DNA of 64,000 nucleotides, taken from assembly GCA_027625915.1 (NCBI GenBank), contig JANTQA010000008.1, positions 11,347,001 to 11,411,000 on the forward strand, in the 5' to 3' direction. Positions 25,531-37,447 of the stretch are shown one piece after another (positions within the stretch are counted from its first letter, which is position 1; every line of letters starts with the position of its first letter). The notes below the pieces were generated by a model that searched no databases, was not told where the DNA came from, and saw only the letters and a list, made by a program, of their open reading frames with translations. The position numbers were made by a program, and so were the translations under genes. The DNA comes from Anaeramoeba flamelloides (lineage: Eukaryota; Metamonada; Anaeramoebidae).

Positions 25531-28500
25531 ATTAGAAATATTTATTCTTTTTATTTTTATACTATTTTTATCTTTACAAAATATAAATGTTTGAATGTTT
25601 CATCTAACACGGAAACAAATGAATATATAATATTTTTTTTTTTTTTTTTTTCCATTCTTTTATTTTATATTTCCACTTTTTTGATTTAAAAGGGTAAATA
25701 TAAAAGATTAAAAAAATAATAATCATTTATGAATAAACTATTTTAAATATTTATAATTTTTTTTATTTCAAAAGTATAATTCAACATATTGGCTATATCT
25801 TAAATAACACATAATTAAAAACTGATATAAGCACTTGGAAAAAATAAAAAATTACAGTCCATGGACAATTTTAGAATTTTTTAAATTTAAGAAATATAAA
25901 TATTTGGAAATACTAAAATAATCAAATTAGATTTTTTTTTCCAAATTTGATTTTTTCATTTTGAAATTTTTTGATACTTTTTGTGTGTTAAATGAATTTT
26001 TATCATAGTTGTCTAATAAACAATTTCTCCAAATTTGAATTCTTTGAAATTGCGAATATTTTAAAAAAGTTTTTTATTTTAATTTCAATATGTTTATTTC
26101 GAACTTGCAAAATACTTGATTTTTTTTCAATTCAAACTTTTTTAATTGAGATCTTTTTAAACTTTTTATATTAATTGAATTTTTCTCATTGAAACCATAA
26201 TAAACCATTTCTCCTAATTTGAATTCTTTGAACTTATGATACTTTTGAATCTTTTTTTTTTATATTTATTTCAATTTATTTATTTCCAACATTCAAAATA
26301 CTTATTTTTTTTTCAATTCAAAGTTTTGTAATTTCCATTTTTTTAAACCTTTTATATTAATTGAATATTAACATCTTATTCAAGTGAGATCCAGCTAAAT
26401 GATTATTTTTTATCAATTTTGAATTTTCTTTATTGAGATCTCTTGAAACTTTTTTTATTAATTAAATTTTTGTTATTGATACCCTAATAAACCATTTTTA
26501 TCCATTTGATTTTTTGAACTTAGGATCTTTTAATTTTTTCTTCTATATTTTGAATTTTTGGAATTAAGATCTGGATTTTTTTTTCATAATGTAAATTTTT
26601 TCTATCAAAAAAAGTGTAATTTCTCAATATATTTTTGGATTAAGATACCTATTGTGTATGGAAAACCCCCATGACAAGTGACTACACAATTAAGAAAAGT
26701 TAATTATTTTTAGTTTTATTGAAATAATAATTAATCTGAAAAAATATTGGAAAATTTCCTTTGTTGGAAATTTTACTAATCCAAATTAGGTACAATTATT
26801 AATGGAATACATTCATTATGATTTCTATTCTTATTAATTTGAATAAAATAGGCGAATTTTATCTTTTATAATTGAAAAACAAATTCAAATTTTTGTATTT
26901 CTGAAAAATCTATCTCAAAAAAAAAAAATAGAAATACTTTTCTAATTTATTTTAACAAATTGAAGAATATACCAAACACAATAAATACAAAAAGAAAAAT
27001 AATAAAATTTTGCCTGTTTTTATAGAAAAATTTCATAAAAATATTGGTTTTAACATGATAAAAAATCATTTAACACCGAAACAAAAAATGTATTATATGG
27101 TATATTTTTTGCAAATGAACTAAATTGAATGTTTTGCAATTTTTTTTTTGTATAGATAAAACTCTTTCGGGATTTGAAGTTGTATCTCTTTAGAATGAGT
27201 TCTTAAAATATTTGATTGAAAATTCCAACAAAAACAACACTATGGATTGAGATCTATTATTTGTTTTTTCATATCGGTTGTATTTAAATTAAAAAAAAAA
27301 CAACAGTTGAAAAATTGCTTATAAAAAGAGAAAAGTTTGTATTTATGAAATACATTAACATTGAATTATAGTATATTTTTCTTAGAAGAATTCTTATATG
27401 AGAATATGAAAAATTTACAATTTACCTTTATTCTTGTAAAAATTTCAATTTATTTTGAAAAATATTTTTTTATTTCCAAATTTGAAAAATTAATTTTGTA
27501 AAATGGTATATGCCCCTACGGCCCAAAAAACACGAAAAACAGAAAACTGAAAAAATACCTTCCATTAAAAAAATTAAAAAAACTAAATGAAAAAATAAAA
27601 ATAAATAAGCTTTCTTTTTAAATTTTTCTTGAAAACATTTTTTGCCAAAATGATTGAATTTAAACTTGAAATTAAGTAAATTTTTAGATAAATTATCTGA
27701 TATTAACTCATTTACTAAAACAAAATTTAAATTATCGAAATTTTATTTTCACAAAAGATACTATTTGGTCTTTAAATGTTTTTTTTTTATTTTTAATGGT
27801 AAAATTAAAAAAAAATTATTTAAAAAGATAAACCCTCAAGAAAAATATATTAAATATATTAACCTATTCTTTGATTTCTAAATTTCTCAACCACAATATT
27901 TTTTAAAAAAATAAAAAAGTGTACAATACTTTCAAAAAAATATTTTCGATATTCAAAAGCTGAGAGTGTTTTTATTAAAAAAAAATTATATCAGTGGTTA
28001 ATTAAATTAAGTTATATGTTAGATTTTGAAAGATATTAATCAGAAAAATTAGTTCTTTATTATACAAAGTATATATTTTCACAAAATATCAAATTTAATG
28101 GTTAACTACTTGATTTAGTTGTAAAAAGTTATTTTAATAAGGAAAAAACACGAAATAGCCCCCTATTTTACGATTTTCACAAACACACACATTTTAACAA
28201 AAAAACATTCAAATTCAAATTAAAAATAAGAAATAGTTTATAGTCAATTTAATTTCAGTTGAAGCTGATTCCGTCGAAAATAGACACTTTTTACTATTTT
28301 AGAATTTTTATTTATGAGAACAATTACCAAAAAAAATATTATTTTCAGGTCCACAGGGGTTTTAAAATTTGCAGTAAATCATTATTTTTTGTTTATTTAT
28401 GATATAACCAAATAAAATAGAGTAAGAACTTTTGAATCTTTATTTGAACATTTTTTTTTGATTAAATTTTTCGTGTTATTAAATTATGCTTTGGATCTCG

Positions 28501-30107
28501 AAACCTGATTATGGCGATGATTGTAATTAATAATAAAATAAACCAAAAAAAAATAATAAATAAATCCGAAAATACACATTTTAAACCACACTTTTCCCTA
28601 TTTAAATACAAAACAAGAAAGATCAATTTTCCAGATAAATTACTAAAATCAAGAATTAAAAAAATTTTCAACCACGGTATATTTATTCAAAGAGATTTCT
28701 TCTTTATTTTCTGAATTTGAATATCAGTGATGAATAATTACTTTGAATTCCTGACCACTTAATAATTTTATTATTTTTAACCAAAATTATATTTTAAAAA
28801 ATTTGTTGTCAAAATTCTTTTTTTAAATATATTTATCAAACCAATCCAAAGCAAAGATGATTATTTTAAATATTAAATTAAATGAATTGAACCTTTGTTA
28901 TCAAAAAATATCTACAAAAATTTCAGCGAAGATCAAAAGAAAATCTGGTGATTAATTTTAAAATTAAAATTTGGATTTCTTTTGAATTTTACAATTTGAT
29001 AAAAAATAAATAATTTTAAAATCAAACAAATTCATCCAATTAAAATATATTTCTTGAGGGGATATTTAAAAAATATTTGATTTCCTTAAACCAAATCAAA
29101 ATTCAAAGTAAATAAAGTAAATTGGATCTTAACCCATTTTGTAAAATTCTATATTGATTGAACAGTATTTGTTTCTCAATTATTTTAAAAATAAAGTTTT
29201 TCCATTCAGAATTAAAAATAGAACCAAGTAAAGATGAAGTAATTATATCAAACACCACATAAAAAGATCACTAAATAAATTGTTTTATTTTTCTTTTCTC
29301 ATGATCAATTTTTTCATTTTTTTGGTTTACTATTTTTTTAATTGCCATATTTCTCGGTTATACAATGATATACTGCATTTCCCCTATTTATCAAAGTATC
29401 CAACGATTTAGTTATATAAATGATTTAAATGATTCAGTTTTCAATAAACTGGGACACTAAAAATTAGTAACTTCTACATACCTACTTCAAATAAATAATT
29501 TTTGAAAAAATAAAAAATAATGTGTTAAAAAGTGAAATAGTCAAAAAAGATAAACAAGATTTTTAATTGTGAACCTTTTCAAAAATAATGGACAAAATCT
29601 ATAAATGAATAAAAAAAATTGATTTAATGACAAAATGGAGGATTTAAAACACTGACAGTTTTTAGATTACTCTCTTTTTGGTATAAGGTTTTTTTTTTGA
29701 TTTGTTGATTATTAATAATTTGTTGAAAAAATTGACCATTTTTAAGATCTCTACAATAACTGTTCTAATATTGATATCAGATGAGATCTACCTTATTTTT
29801 CATGTTTTGATTGAAAAAAATATATTGAATTATTCTTTGAATTTCATTTGATTATTCTTTTAATTGATTTTACTTTTCATTTTCACATAAGGTTCCAATT
29901 AAAGTTTCCAAATTTAATACCTGAGTTAAATCTTTTTTTCCTATTTCAATTTTTCTCTAGAACGAGTTAATTCCCATAATTTTTCAGCAATGATTCATCT
30001 TGACCCCTCAACAGTTTTCAAGACTTTTATAAATCCAAAAGATTCATTTTTTTGTTTTTTTACACTTCAAACTTACCAGTTAATTAACAAAAAAAGAAAC
30101 TTTCTTA
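25531..30107. other. Gene-poor interval between sirtuin and WASHC3 genes
   Basis: The interval contains the tandem array at 25990-26560 and otherwise AT-rich DNA (overall about four-fifths A+T by eye). Open frames at 27654-27881, 28462-28671 and 28511-28714 are short and low-complexity, and the last two overlap on opposite strands. None is supported. Confidence 0.55.
25990..26560 (+). repeat. Tandem repeat, about 190-bp period, three to four decayed units
   Basis: The motif order TTAATTGAATTTTT, AATAAACCATTTCTCC, AATTTGAATTCTTTGAA, CAAAATACTTATTTTTTTTC and TCAATTCAAA recurs at about 26000 and 26190. A shortened unit lies near 26360 and another partial unit near 26450-26530. Identity falls toward the 3' side, which suggests an old expansion. 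Confidence 0.7.
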
Positions 30108-30934
30108 ATGGAAGAAGACGTAAATTATGAAGAGCTTCCGGGCTTAAGTTACAACAAAACAATCACCTACATTAATGACTTTGTGATCAAGTCTGTTCAT
30201 TTTCTCAACAAATTTTCAACGAATTGCGAAAGAAAGCTTTCGGAAATTGATTCTTCAATCAAAAGGTTGGACACGATAATGAACATTTTTGAAGATAAAC
30301 TTAGCTCAATTGAGGGCCTTGATGGTAAAATTATTTCAAATAACTTTAATCCTTTTTTCTACTTCCCAATAAAAAGCAAAACAACAATTACAGCTTCGTG
30401 GTGAACAATAGCGATTTCAAGAGCAATATTGATTATTAAAAGAATTTTTCTTTTCTTTTTTTTGTAATTTTCTTCTTTATCGTTTTTTGATCTGGATGTG
30501 GTTTTTTTTTTTTTTTACTTTAAATAATATTGTTCCTCTAAGACATTGATGTCCCACGCGAAACAACCGCCACCACCACCACCACCACCACCACAACAAC
30601 AACAACAACAGAAGAAAACAAAGAAGAAGAAAATCAGAAAGAAGAGGAAAAAGAAGAAATACAAGAAACATCGAATGTTGTAAAATTGAAAGACGATTTG
30701 CGATATAGGAAATGGTGCCAATTGGTAATGAGAGGAGTTCCAAAGGTTGCCATAAGGATGAAAATGGAGGCCGAGGGGCTTGATCCAGATCTTTTAGACG
30801 ATCCAGAGCAGCCAGCACCACCAATGACTGACGAAGAATTGAAAAAAATTGAGCTTATGAAACAACAGGAAGAAGAAGAAGTGGACGAATCTGAAGAGTC
30901 AGAAGAAATATCAGATGGTGAATTTAGTGATTAA
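30108..30934 (+). CDS. WASHC3: WASH complex subunit 3 (CCDC53-like)
   Basis: Two exons, 30108-30324 and 30543-30934, with a phase 1 GT-AG intron of 218 bp; the product is 202 residues. The first exon encodes the conserved coiled-coil segment FVIKSVHFLNKFSTNCERKL followed by LDTIMNIFEDKLSSIEGLDD, matching the CCDC53 core that packs into the WASH regulatory complex. The second exon carries a threonine/glutamate-rich linker. Then comes the second family signature, DDLRYRKWCQLVMRGVPKVA plus IRMKMEAEGLDPDLLDDP, and an acidic tail ending in GEFSD. The complex activates Arp2/3 on endosomes through WASH. The subunit is close to the usual length of about 190-200 residues. The Thr linker is encoded by ACC and ACA repeats that probably vary in length. 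No other WASH subunit lies in this window. Confidence 0.95.
30565..30612 (+). repeat. Coding (ACC)n/(ACA)n microsatellite in WASHC3
   Basis: An in-frame run of ACC triplets passes into ACA triplets and encodes about 14 threonines. It is locally GC-rich against a very AT-rich background. Confidence 0.85.
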
Positions 30935-31223
30935 TTTTCATTCTCTGGAATCAAATAAAATTAATTTTGTGTTTTTGTTGTTAATTGGACAATTTTTTCT
31001 TCGTTTTGGTTTTTGAATAAAAAAAAATATCAAGCAACAAATAACCTCAAGATATAGGTTGTGGGAAAAGCGAGTTTGGTGATGCTGTAAATACACTTTT
31101 TTTGCTTTCAATTGTTATTTTAAATCAAAACACGATCTTTTCAAAACAAAATAAGATGAATGAAAACTTTCTTTTTTTTTTTTTTTTATCTTTTTGTTAA
31201 AAATCCCAGAGATCATCATTTTC

Positions 31224-31386
31224 AAGTCACAAACTTTCAAGGAAAGTTAAGGTACATAAAAATTCTCAAAATTAATGCACACTCTTTGTGAATTTTTTGA
31301 TCAGATTATTTTACTAGAATACAAATTTTTGTGCTCAAATTTGAGATTGTTTTGTAGAGTTAATTTTCGTTCTAAGTTTGTGACTT
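31224..31386. repeat. Short TIR element, about 163 bp
   Basis: The left arm AAGTCACAAACTTTCAAGGA (31224 on) pairs with the right arm, which on the minus strand reads AAGTCACAAACTTAGAACGA. Arms are about 27 bp with a handful of mismatches. Small size and lack of coding suggest a MITE. Confidence 0.65.
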
Positions 31387-32855
31387 AAATTTGGGGATGC
31401 CTAGGGGAATGCTTAAAATTTTTATTAATTCTTTAACTTCTCTTTCAGTGGCGGTTTCTTTTATTGGTAATATATTCGAATTCCTTTAAATTGTCACAAC
31501 ACAATAAGAAAAATTGCATTTTTATAATACTGTTATTTTCCAAGATATAAATGTAAATTTTTATTTCAATTTCTAAAGTGTATATTATTTAATACTACTA
31601 TAATCAAATTAACACAGAACAAAAGTTTTGTCTTAAAGTTAACTAAGGAAGTTTATATAATTTCCTATAAATATCATTTCCCTATGATGTTGTAAAGATC
31701 TTTTGGATTTTCTTCAACTTGTAAATAAGTAAAATATTTTGGGATGTGAACTAAAAATTTTCATTTTTTCATTTGAAAATAATAATAGTTTTAAAATCCA
31801 TTCTCAACCCGAGATGATAAATTTAACTTCTATCCGAATATAAGGGTTAGTAATGATTGGAATACAAGCCATTAGGTAACTTATTCTTTCAAAATATTCG
31901 AAATTTTGGTTTGAATTGAAATTGCAGTCTTTTGAGAAACAAAAAAAAGTAAAAAAAAAAAAAAAAACTAGATCAAAATTTCTAAAAAATTTAAATAACA
32001 CCAAAAAAAAACACTGGTTGTTTATTATCAAAATGAAAAAAATCAAAAATAATCAACAGCATCACAAATATAAAAAATGTTATCCTTAATAAAAAAATGG
32101 CTATTTTCCTAGAGAAAAAAAATTCAGTCAACTAAAAAAAAATAGTTTTTAAAGATTCTCAATCTGAAAAAAAAAAAAATGATCTTTGGAAAAAATTCTT
32201 CTTTTCTTGGTTTCAATTTCCAGAGTTTAAAGTTCTTAAATTTAAGAAATAATTATTTTTTCGTTACAAAATCAATTTAATACAATTTCTTCACATTTAT
32301 GTATGCTGTCTAGTCTATCTATATTTGACAAATAACTGATTTTGTTCTTTTTACGTGTCTTCTTTGAATATAAGATCTAATTTTTTTTTTGATTTTATAT
32401 TTTTCAATTGGGTTCTTTTTATGAGAAAATATATATCTTTACTAACAGATTTGGATATTTTTTTTCGAAAAAAATGTGACATATTCATTTCAAGATTAAT
32501 CCGATTTCTGAAATAGAAATAAAGAAAATGGAACAAGAAAAACAAATAAAAATCTTATGTATTGAAGAAGTGTTTTAAAAAAAAACAATTGATTATAAAT
32601 GTTATCGACAAAAATATTTTGAAAAAATCCTTATCAAATATAAAATAACTCGAAAAATATAAAAACAGATTCGGGTTTAATTTGGAATTACTAAATAAGA
32701 ATTATTTTTTGAAAAAAAAAGATTTTTTTATTTTATTTATTTCGAGAAAGGGGAAATTAAAGAAAATTTATCAAATAAAAAAAAGAGAAGAAGAAAAATA
32801 ATTAAAATAACTATAAAAAATAATAGTATCATTTTCGTGGCCAAATAGAAACTAT

Positions 32856-32887
32856 CCCCCCCCCCCTTAGATACACCGGGGTGGGGG
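32856..32887. other. C11 tract facing a G-rich tract (potential hairpin)
   Basis: Eleven consecutive C (32856-32866) are followed by TTAGATACA and then CCGGGGTGGGGG. The C-run can pair with the G-run over nine to ten bases around a loop of about nine. This composition is exceptional in the window. Confidence 0.7.
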
Positions 32888-33545
32888 CAAAGAATCGATA
32901 GAAAGAGTGTTAAAAAAAAAAAAGGATTTTTTACCAAAATCAAACTTCAATAATCACAATAAACAAGTTTAACAATCCATAAAATTAAAAAAACCCACTT
33001 ATGATTGTTGTAAGAATTATTTTGTACGAAGATTTGGTAATATATATTTTAATAATTGAAATATAAGTTTGAAATGTTTCTATAAGAACCACCCTAAATG
33101 TATTTTTAACCAGAGAATTAAAATATCAATAGAAACATGTATTTTAAAAGAAAAAATACTTATTTCAAAAGATTTTTGAGACACTACCAGAGTTACAAGT
33201 TATTATTTTTTTGAAAAATATTTCTTTTTCATAATACATGATTTTTAACAAAAAATATATTCTGTCCTACTTTTAATTACAATTTGTTGCCAAATAAATG
33301 AAATAAAATATCCATTCAGCTTTTAAAAAAAAAATTTAAAAGTCAGGCTTCATATCGAAATTTTAATCCTTGAAGTTTTAATAATTATTTACCTATATAA
33401 AATTAGGGAAATTGATATATATTATATATCTTTACCTTTTATTTTTGTTTTGGAAAGTTTACTGAAGATTTTGATCATTTTATTTATTCACATAACAGTA
33501 TATAAAAATGTGTAATTTGGTTAATCTAATCTAGGTAAAAGCGAA

Positions 33546-33878
33546 ATGAAAAAAAACTTTGAGATCGAAAAAAGTGCCAAAGATCGAAACATCAAAAGTA
33601 ACACAGTTGTTTTAAAAATCAATTCTCACATCATTTTAAAAGGAAAATTGAGAGTCACTCTTTTACATGTTTTACTTAAAATATCCTCTGCTTTTCATTT
33701 TTGGTTTTTAGAGATCGTTCGTAAACTTTTCGATGTATTATTTTTAATTAGTTTTAATTTACTAAAGAAAATTGAACAAAAATTATATCCATTTCAAAAA
33801 AATATTTTTCGCCTTATTAATTCAACCATTCAAAAAGGAAAATTGGAAAACAAAATCAACTTTTCCATAAAATTGTAA
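33546..33878 (+). CDS. Possible small hypothetical protein, 110 residues
   Basis: This open frame has an ATG start at 33546 and a TAA stop. The product begins MKKNFEIEKSAKDRNIKSNT and has a hydrophobic middle (HVLLKISSAFHFWFLEIV) flanked by basic stretches. I recognise no family. A frame of this length would be uncommon by chance in DNA this AT-rich, but the composition is not clearly coding and no splice-linked exon is evident. It may be an unannotated gene, a relic or chance. Confidence 0.25.
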   Translation: MKKNFEIEKSAKDRNIKSNTVVLKINSHIILKGKLRVTLLHVLLKISSAFHFWFLEIVRKLFDVLFLISFNLLKKIEQKLYPFQKNIFRLINSTIQKGKLENKINFSIKL

Positions 33879-34654
33879 ATCATACATCAAAATGTTTAGT
33901 AAGGTTCAACAAATTTAAAAACAATGATACTACAATATAAAATATCAAACTATTGTCTTTACATCAACAGAAAAATGTTGCATTCATAAACTTTTTGAAA
34001 TTAGTCATTCAATTAGAGACTAACTTGAAATGCTATGATTGTTTGAGTACTTATTTTAAATCTCTGAAACTAATAAATTTCCCAACTCACCTTTAAATTT
34101 CACTTTGTAAGTGAAAAATAGTAAACAAAATAAAAAAATAATTGTTGAGAGGAAAGACAAATTTTATTCTAATACTTTTTTTCATAAACAAATTGATAAA
34201 ATTATACATTTGTCACTCAGGAAAAGGGACAACTGTCTCAGTAATAATTTAACTCTTGACAATATAAATCTGCTTATCTTTTAAATTTCCCTGTTACAAT
34301 TTTGACTTTGTTGATTTACTTAAAATTTCTACTTTGGTATTTTTTTCGAAAAGCTGTTAGAAACTTTTATTCAATTTATTTTTTCCACTAACAGAAAACA
34401 AAATGCACCAAATTTCAAACAACTCAAGAAACCCATCTAATTTAATAAATATGAAAAACAAAATTATTTTTGTCTTCAAAAAAAAAAAAAATTTTTACAG
34501 CTTTTTCTGATATTTGATTAAATAACGAAAGACAAAAAACCACTAGGATTTTTATAAACTTGATCAAGTTAAAGAATTTGAAATTATTTTTTTCTTTTTA
34601 TTAGAGTGAACAAGAATATTTACTTCTTGTTTGTAAGATCAAAAACACAAACCA

Positions 34655-36433
34655 ATGGGTAACACAAACCAGTCACTTGAAAAATTACCCAAAGTCTCCA
34701 CAAGACAATTCGAACGTAATTTTCGAAATCGACAAAATAATTCCTCTTTTTTTTGGGTTGATGAAGCAGGACAAATTTTCCGAATCAGTGACTTAGCTGT
34801 TAATTTGCTCGAATTTAAAAAAGAGGATCTGCTCTATTTCCCCCTTGAGCATTTTTGTCCACCAATCCAACCACACATCAAAAAAGAAACAAATTATTTT
34901 ATTTATTCACTAGCAACCCAGTCTTGTGAATGTGCAAATCAAACAATTGATGTGACTTGTGCATTTAAAAAGCCAAAAGAAAAAAAAATGAAGAAATCAC
35001 GAAGTTTTGAGTTTGAAAAGAAAAGCACAAAGGCAAAGGTAGAGAAAAAAACAGAAAGTAAGCCAAACTTAACCCAGATCAACCCCAACAACAAAATAAA
35101 AAAAAAAAATAAAAAAAAAAAACAATCCAAGAAGCAGGGATCAAAATCAAAACCCAAGAAGGAAAAAACTTCAAAAGAAAACCAACTCGAGGAAAAAGAT
35201 GGAAACCAGGAGCAGGAAGAGGACAAGGACAAGAAAGAGGAAGAGGAAAAGGAAAAGGAAAAGGAAAAAGAAAAAGAAAAAGAATCAGAAAAATACAAAG
35301 AAAAAGAAAAAGAAAAAGAAAAACAAAAAGAATCAGAAACAGGAACAAAAGATAAAAAAGATCCAGAAACCGAAGAGAAAGGAACTAAAAAAAAAAAGAA
35401 GAAAAAACAAAAAAACAAAAATAAAAAAAAAAACAGTTTGACTGGCCTTTCAAAAAAAGATAGGCTCTCCTTAAAAAAAAACCTCTGGACCAACTTAGGA
35501 ATTTTGGCAGTCAATTATGGTGGCAGATTAGTTTTTAAAGTCCGAATATTTAAGCGAACACCACCAAAAAATATTATCAAATTAAGGATTGGTATTGAAA
35601 CAATTACTGAAAAGTTAAAGGTTTTACAACAAGACGTCAATCAAAAAATTGAACAAGACAAAAAAAGAAAGGAGCAAATTGAAATCCGAGAATTAGAAAA
35701 AAAAATTGAAATTTTGATCGAGCAATCCAATTCCTTCATGAAGGAAAAAAAAGAAATTGAGTTCCAAATTTTGAAAATTGAAGACGAATTAGAAACAAGA
35801 AAGCGAGAGATTAAGAAAGCCGAACTCAGTAAACAAGAAAGCAACAAGAACAATAGCAATGAAAGCACTGAAGATAATGAAGAAAATAATATCCAAAAGG
35901 AAATTAATAATTTTATGAAAGCTGTTGAATTAGAAAAAAAAAAACTGAAATATTCGATAATAAGATTTAAAGATCAAAAATTAAAAACTTCGATAACTAA
36001 TAAAATGAAGTATTTGAAATTAAAAAAAGATAAAAGCCTGACCGAGACAAAAAGAATGAAGAAGGAATCAGAAAAGGTTGAACAACAAATTGAGCATGTA
36101 AACAAACAAATAGAACAGGTAATTGAGCAAACAAAAAAAGATATATTAAATTCGAAAGAGAACCTTGAAAAAAGAAAGCAGATTGACGCCATAAAAAATG
36201 ATATTGAGTGGACACAGGACAAAATACAACGCGTTAATAAAAAAATTAAAGATAAGATGAAGGATAACCAGTTGGAAAAAGAATTGCTAGAGGTTCAAAG
36301 AAATTTAAAAAAATTAATACAAATCAATAATGATTTACAAATGAACATCCAAAGTTTTAGATATTATACAACTCAAAACGATTCGAATTTTGATGATGAT
36401 GAAGATATATCAGAAGTTTGTTTTTTTTTCTAA
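34655..36433 (+). CDS. PAS-like coiled-coil protein with N-myristoylation motif
   Basis: Single exon, 592 residues, from ATG at 34655 to TAA. The N-terminus MGNTNQS fits an N-myristoylation consensus (Gly2, small residue at position 6). Residues about 20-75 (FFWVDEAGQIFRISDLAVNL, then LLEFKKEDLLYFPLEHF) resemble the first half of a PAS domain. Residues about 110-270 are an extremely Lys/Glu-rich low-complexity insert. Residues about 276-300 (LWTNLGILAVNYGGRLVFKV) then look like the closing beta strands of the same PAS fold. From about 310 to 570 the protein is predicted coiled coil with heptad-like Ile/Leu spacing. It ends in an acidic DDDEDISEV segment. By analogy it may be a membrane-linked sensor or scaffold, but no catalytic motif is visible and the function is unknown. 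The open frames read from the opposite strand are artefacts of the Lys/Glu codons. Confidence 0.85.
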   Translation: MGNTNQSLEKLPKVSTRQFERNFRNRQNNSSFFWVDEAGQIFRISDLAVNLLEFKKEDLLYFPLEHFCPPIQPHIKKETNYFIYSLATQSCECANQTIDVTCAFKKPKEKKMKKSRSFEFEKKSTKAKVEKKTESKPNLTQINPNNKIKKKNKKKKQSKKQGSKSKPKKEKTSKENQLEEKDGNQEQEEDKDKKEEEEKEKEKEKEKEKESEKYKEKEKEKEKQKESETGTKDKKDPETEEKGTKKKKKKKQKNKNKKKNSLTGLSKKDRLSLKKNLWTNLGILAVNYGGRLVFKVRIFKRTPPKNIIKLRIGIETITEKLKVLQQDVNQKIEQDKKRKEQIEIRELEKKIEILIEQSNSFMKEKKEIEFQILKIEDELETRKREIKKAELSKQESNKNNSNESTEDNEENNIQKEINNFMKAVELEKKKLKYSIIRFKDQKLKTSITNKMKYLKLKKDKSLTETKRMKKESEKVEQQIEHVNKQIEQVIEQTKKDILNSKENLEKRKQIDAIKNDIEWTQDKIQRVNKKIKDKMKDNQLEKELLEVQRNLKKLIQINNDLQMNIQSFRYYTTQNDSNFDDDEDISEVCFFF

Positions 36434-36807
36434 TTTTTCTTTTTTTTTTTTTTTGTTTTATTTTCTTTTATTTTTTCAATTTTTTTTCAGTCTCTTTATT
36501 GTCTTTTTAAAATTTAAAACATTTTGTTTCCATGAAAAGTTTCGGAAGATAATAAAAAACAAAAATTGTACTATATATATAGTTGGGATTATTAATATTA
36601 AAGGGATAATCTCAAAAATCTTTTTTCAGCAAAAAATATCCTACAAACATTTTTTTTTTTTTCATAAGGATTTATTATCCGATACAGTCAAATTATGTTC
36701 ATAAAATGATCCAAAAAGTGATTTATTTTAAAATTAAATACCTTTTTTTTACATGAGTATTCTTGAAATTGAATTCTCTATTGTCGATGACTAATTTTAA
36801 AATAAAC

Positions 36808-37020
36808 ACCATTTCAAAAATTGTGACTCACCTAAAATAACAAATTGTAAAAAAAAAAAAAATTATTCTTTAGTATTCAAGAACAACTAATTATTAAAAT
36901 TTATCAATAATTGTCTCTTTCCAATTATTCTAAACATCACAAAATCTCGATATTTTGAAAATTATGAAAAAAAATAAAACCAAAATCAAATAAAAAGTGA
37001 GTCACTATTTTTGAAATGGG
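36808..37020. repeat. TIR element family III (CCATTTCAAAAATTGTGACTCA), copy 1
   Basis: The left tip reads CCATTTCAAAAATTGTGACT and the right tip read on the minus strand CCCATTTCAAAAATAGTGACT. Length is about 212 bp. The interior AACAAATTG, TTATTCTTTAGTATTCAAGA and GATATTTTGAAAATTATGAA recur at 43030-43255, and the tips recur at 58325-58525. Confidence 0.75.
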
Positions 37021-37438
37021 CCTTGACGGAAATTTTTATTATTGGAATTTCACCACAATAATGTTAATAAGAAGAACAGCAAATAAAAATATGTATTTTA
37101 AAAGACATTACATATTCTAATTTTTTTAATCTTTATTAATATTTTAAAAGATCTTTTTTTTTTAAAAAATAACTTTCTTTAAAAGGAAAAAAAAAGAAAT
37201 TAGAAATAAAAGAAAAAATGTTATTAATAAATGAAAAAAACAATTTTCAAAATTAGAAAAAATACAACAAAAATAAGAAAAAATGATTTTGATCCAAAAA
37301 TTTAAAAATATTTTTAATAGTATCTGGTATAAAAAAATTTCATAATCACTTCCATTAACATTATAAATTGTCATTAAATTTTTGAAAAATGGTTTAAATT
37401 AATTTGTATAAACACCAGGAATTCACTTATGTTCAAGA

Positions 37439-37447
37439 GGGGGGGGG
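37439..37447 (+). other. Isolated G9 run
   Basis: Nine consecutive G follow TTCAAGA in otherwise AT-rich intergenic DNA. Its significance is unknown. Confidence 0.7.

Larger units (their letters stand above)
30935..34654. other. Gene-poor interval between WASHC3 and the PAS-like gene
   Basis: Holds a short TIR element (31224-31386), an isolated C-run/G-run motif (32856-32887) and a questionable open frame (33546-33878). Frames at 31804-32046, 32351-32545 and 32737-32943 on the minus strand are low-complexity and not called. Confidence 0.55.

Noticed and set aside
34939-35514. Long open frame on the minus strand (191 residues, Phe/Ser-rich)
   Set aside because: It is the reverse reading of the Lys/Glu (AAA/GAA) repeats of the PAS-like gene, which gives TTT/TTC/TCC codons without stops. 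No family resemblance.
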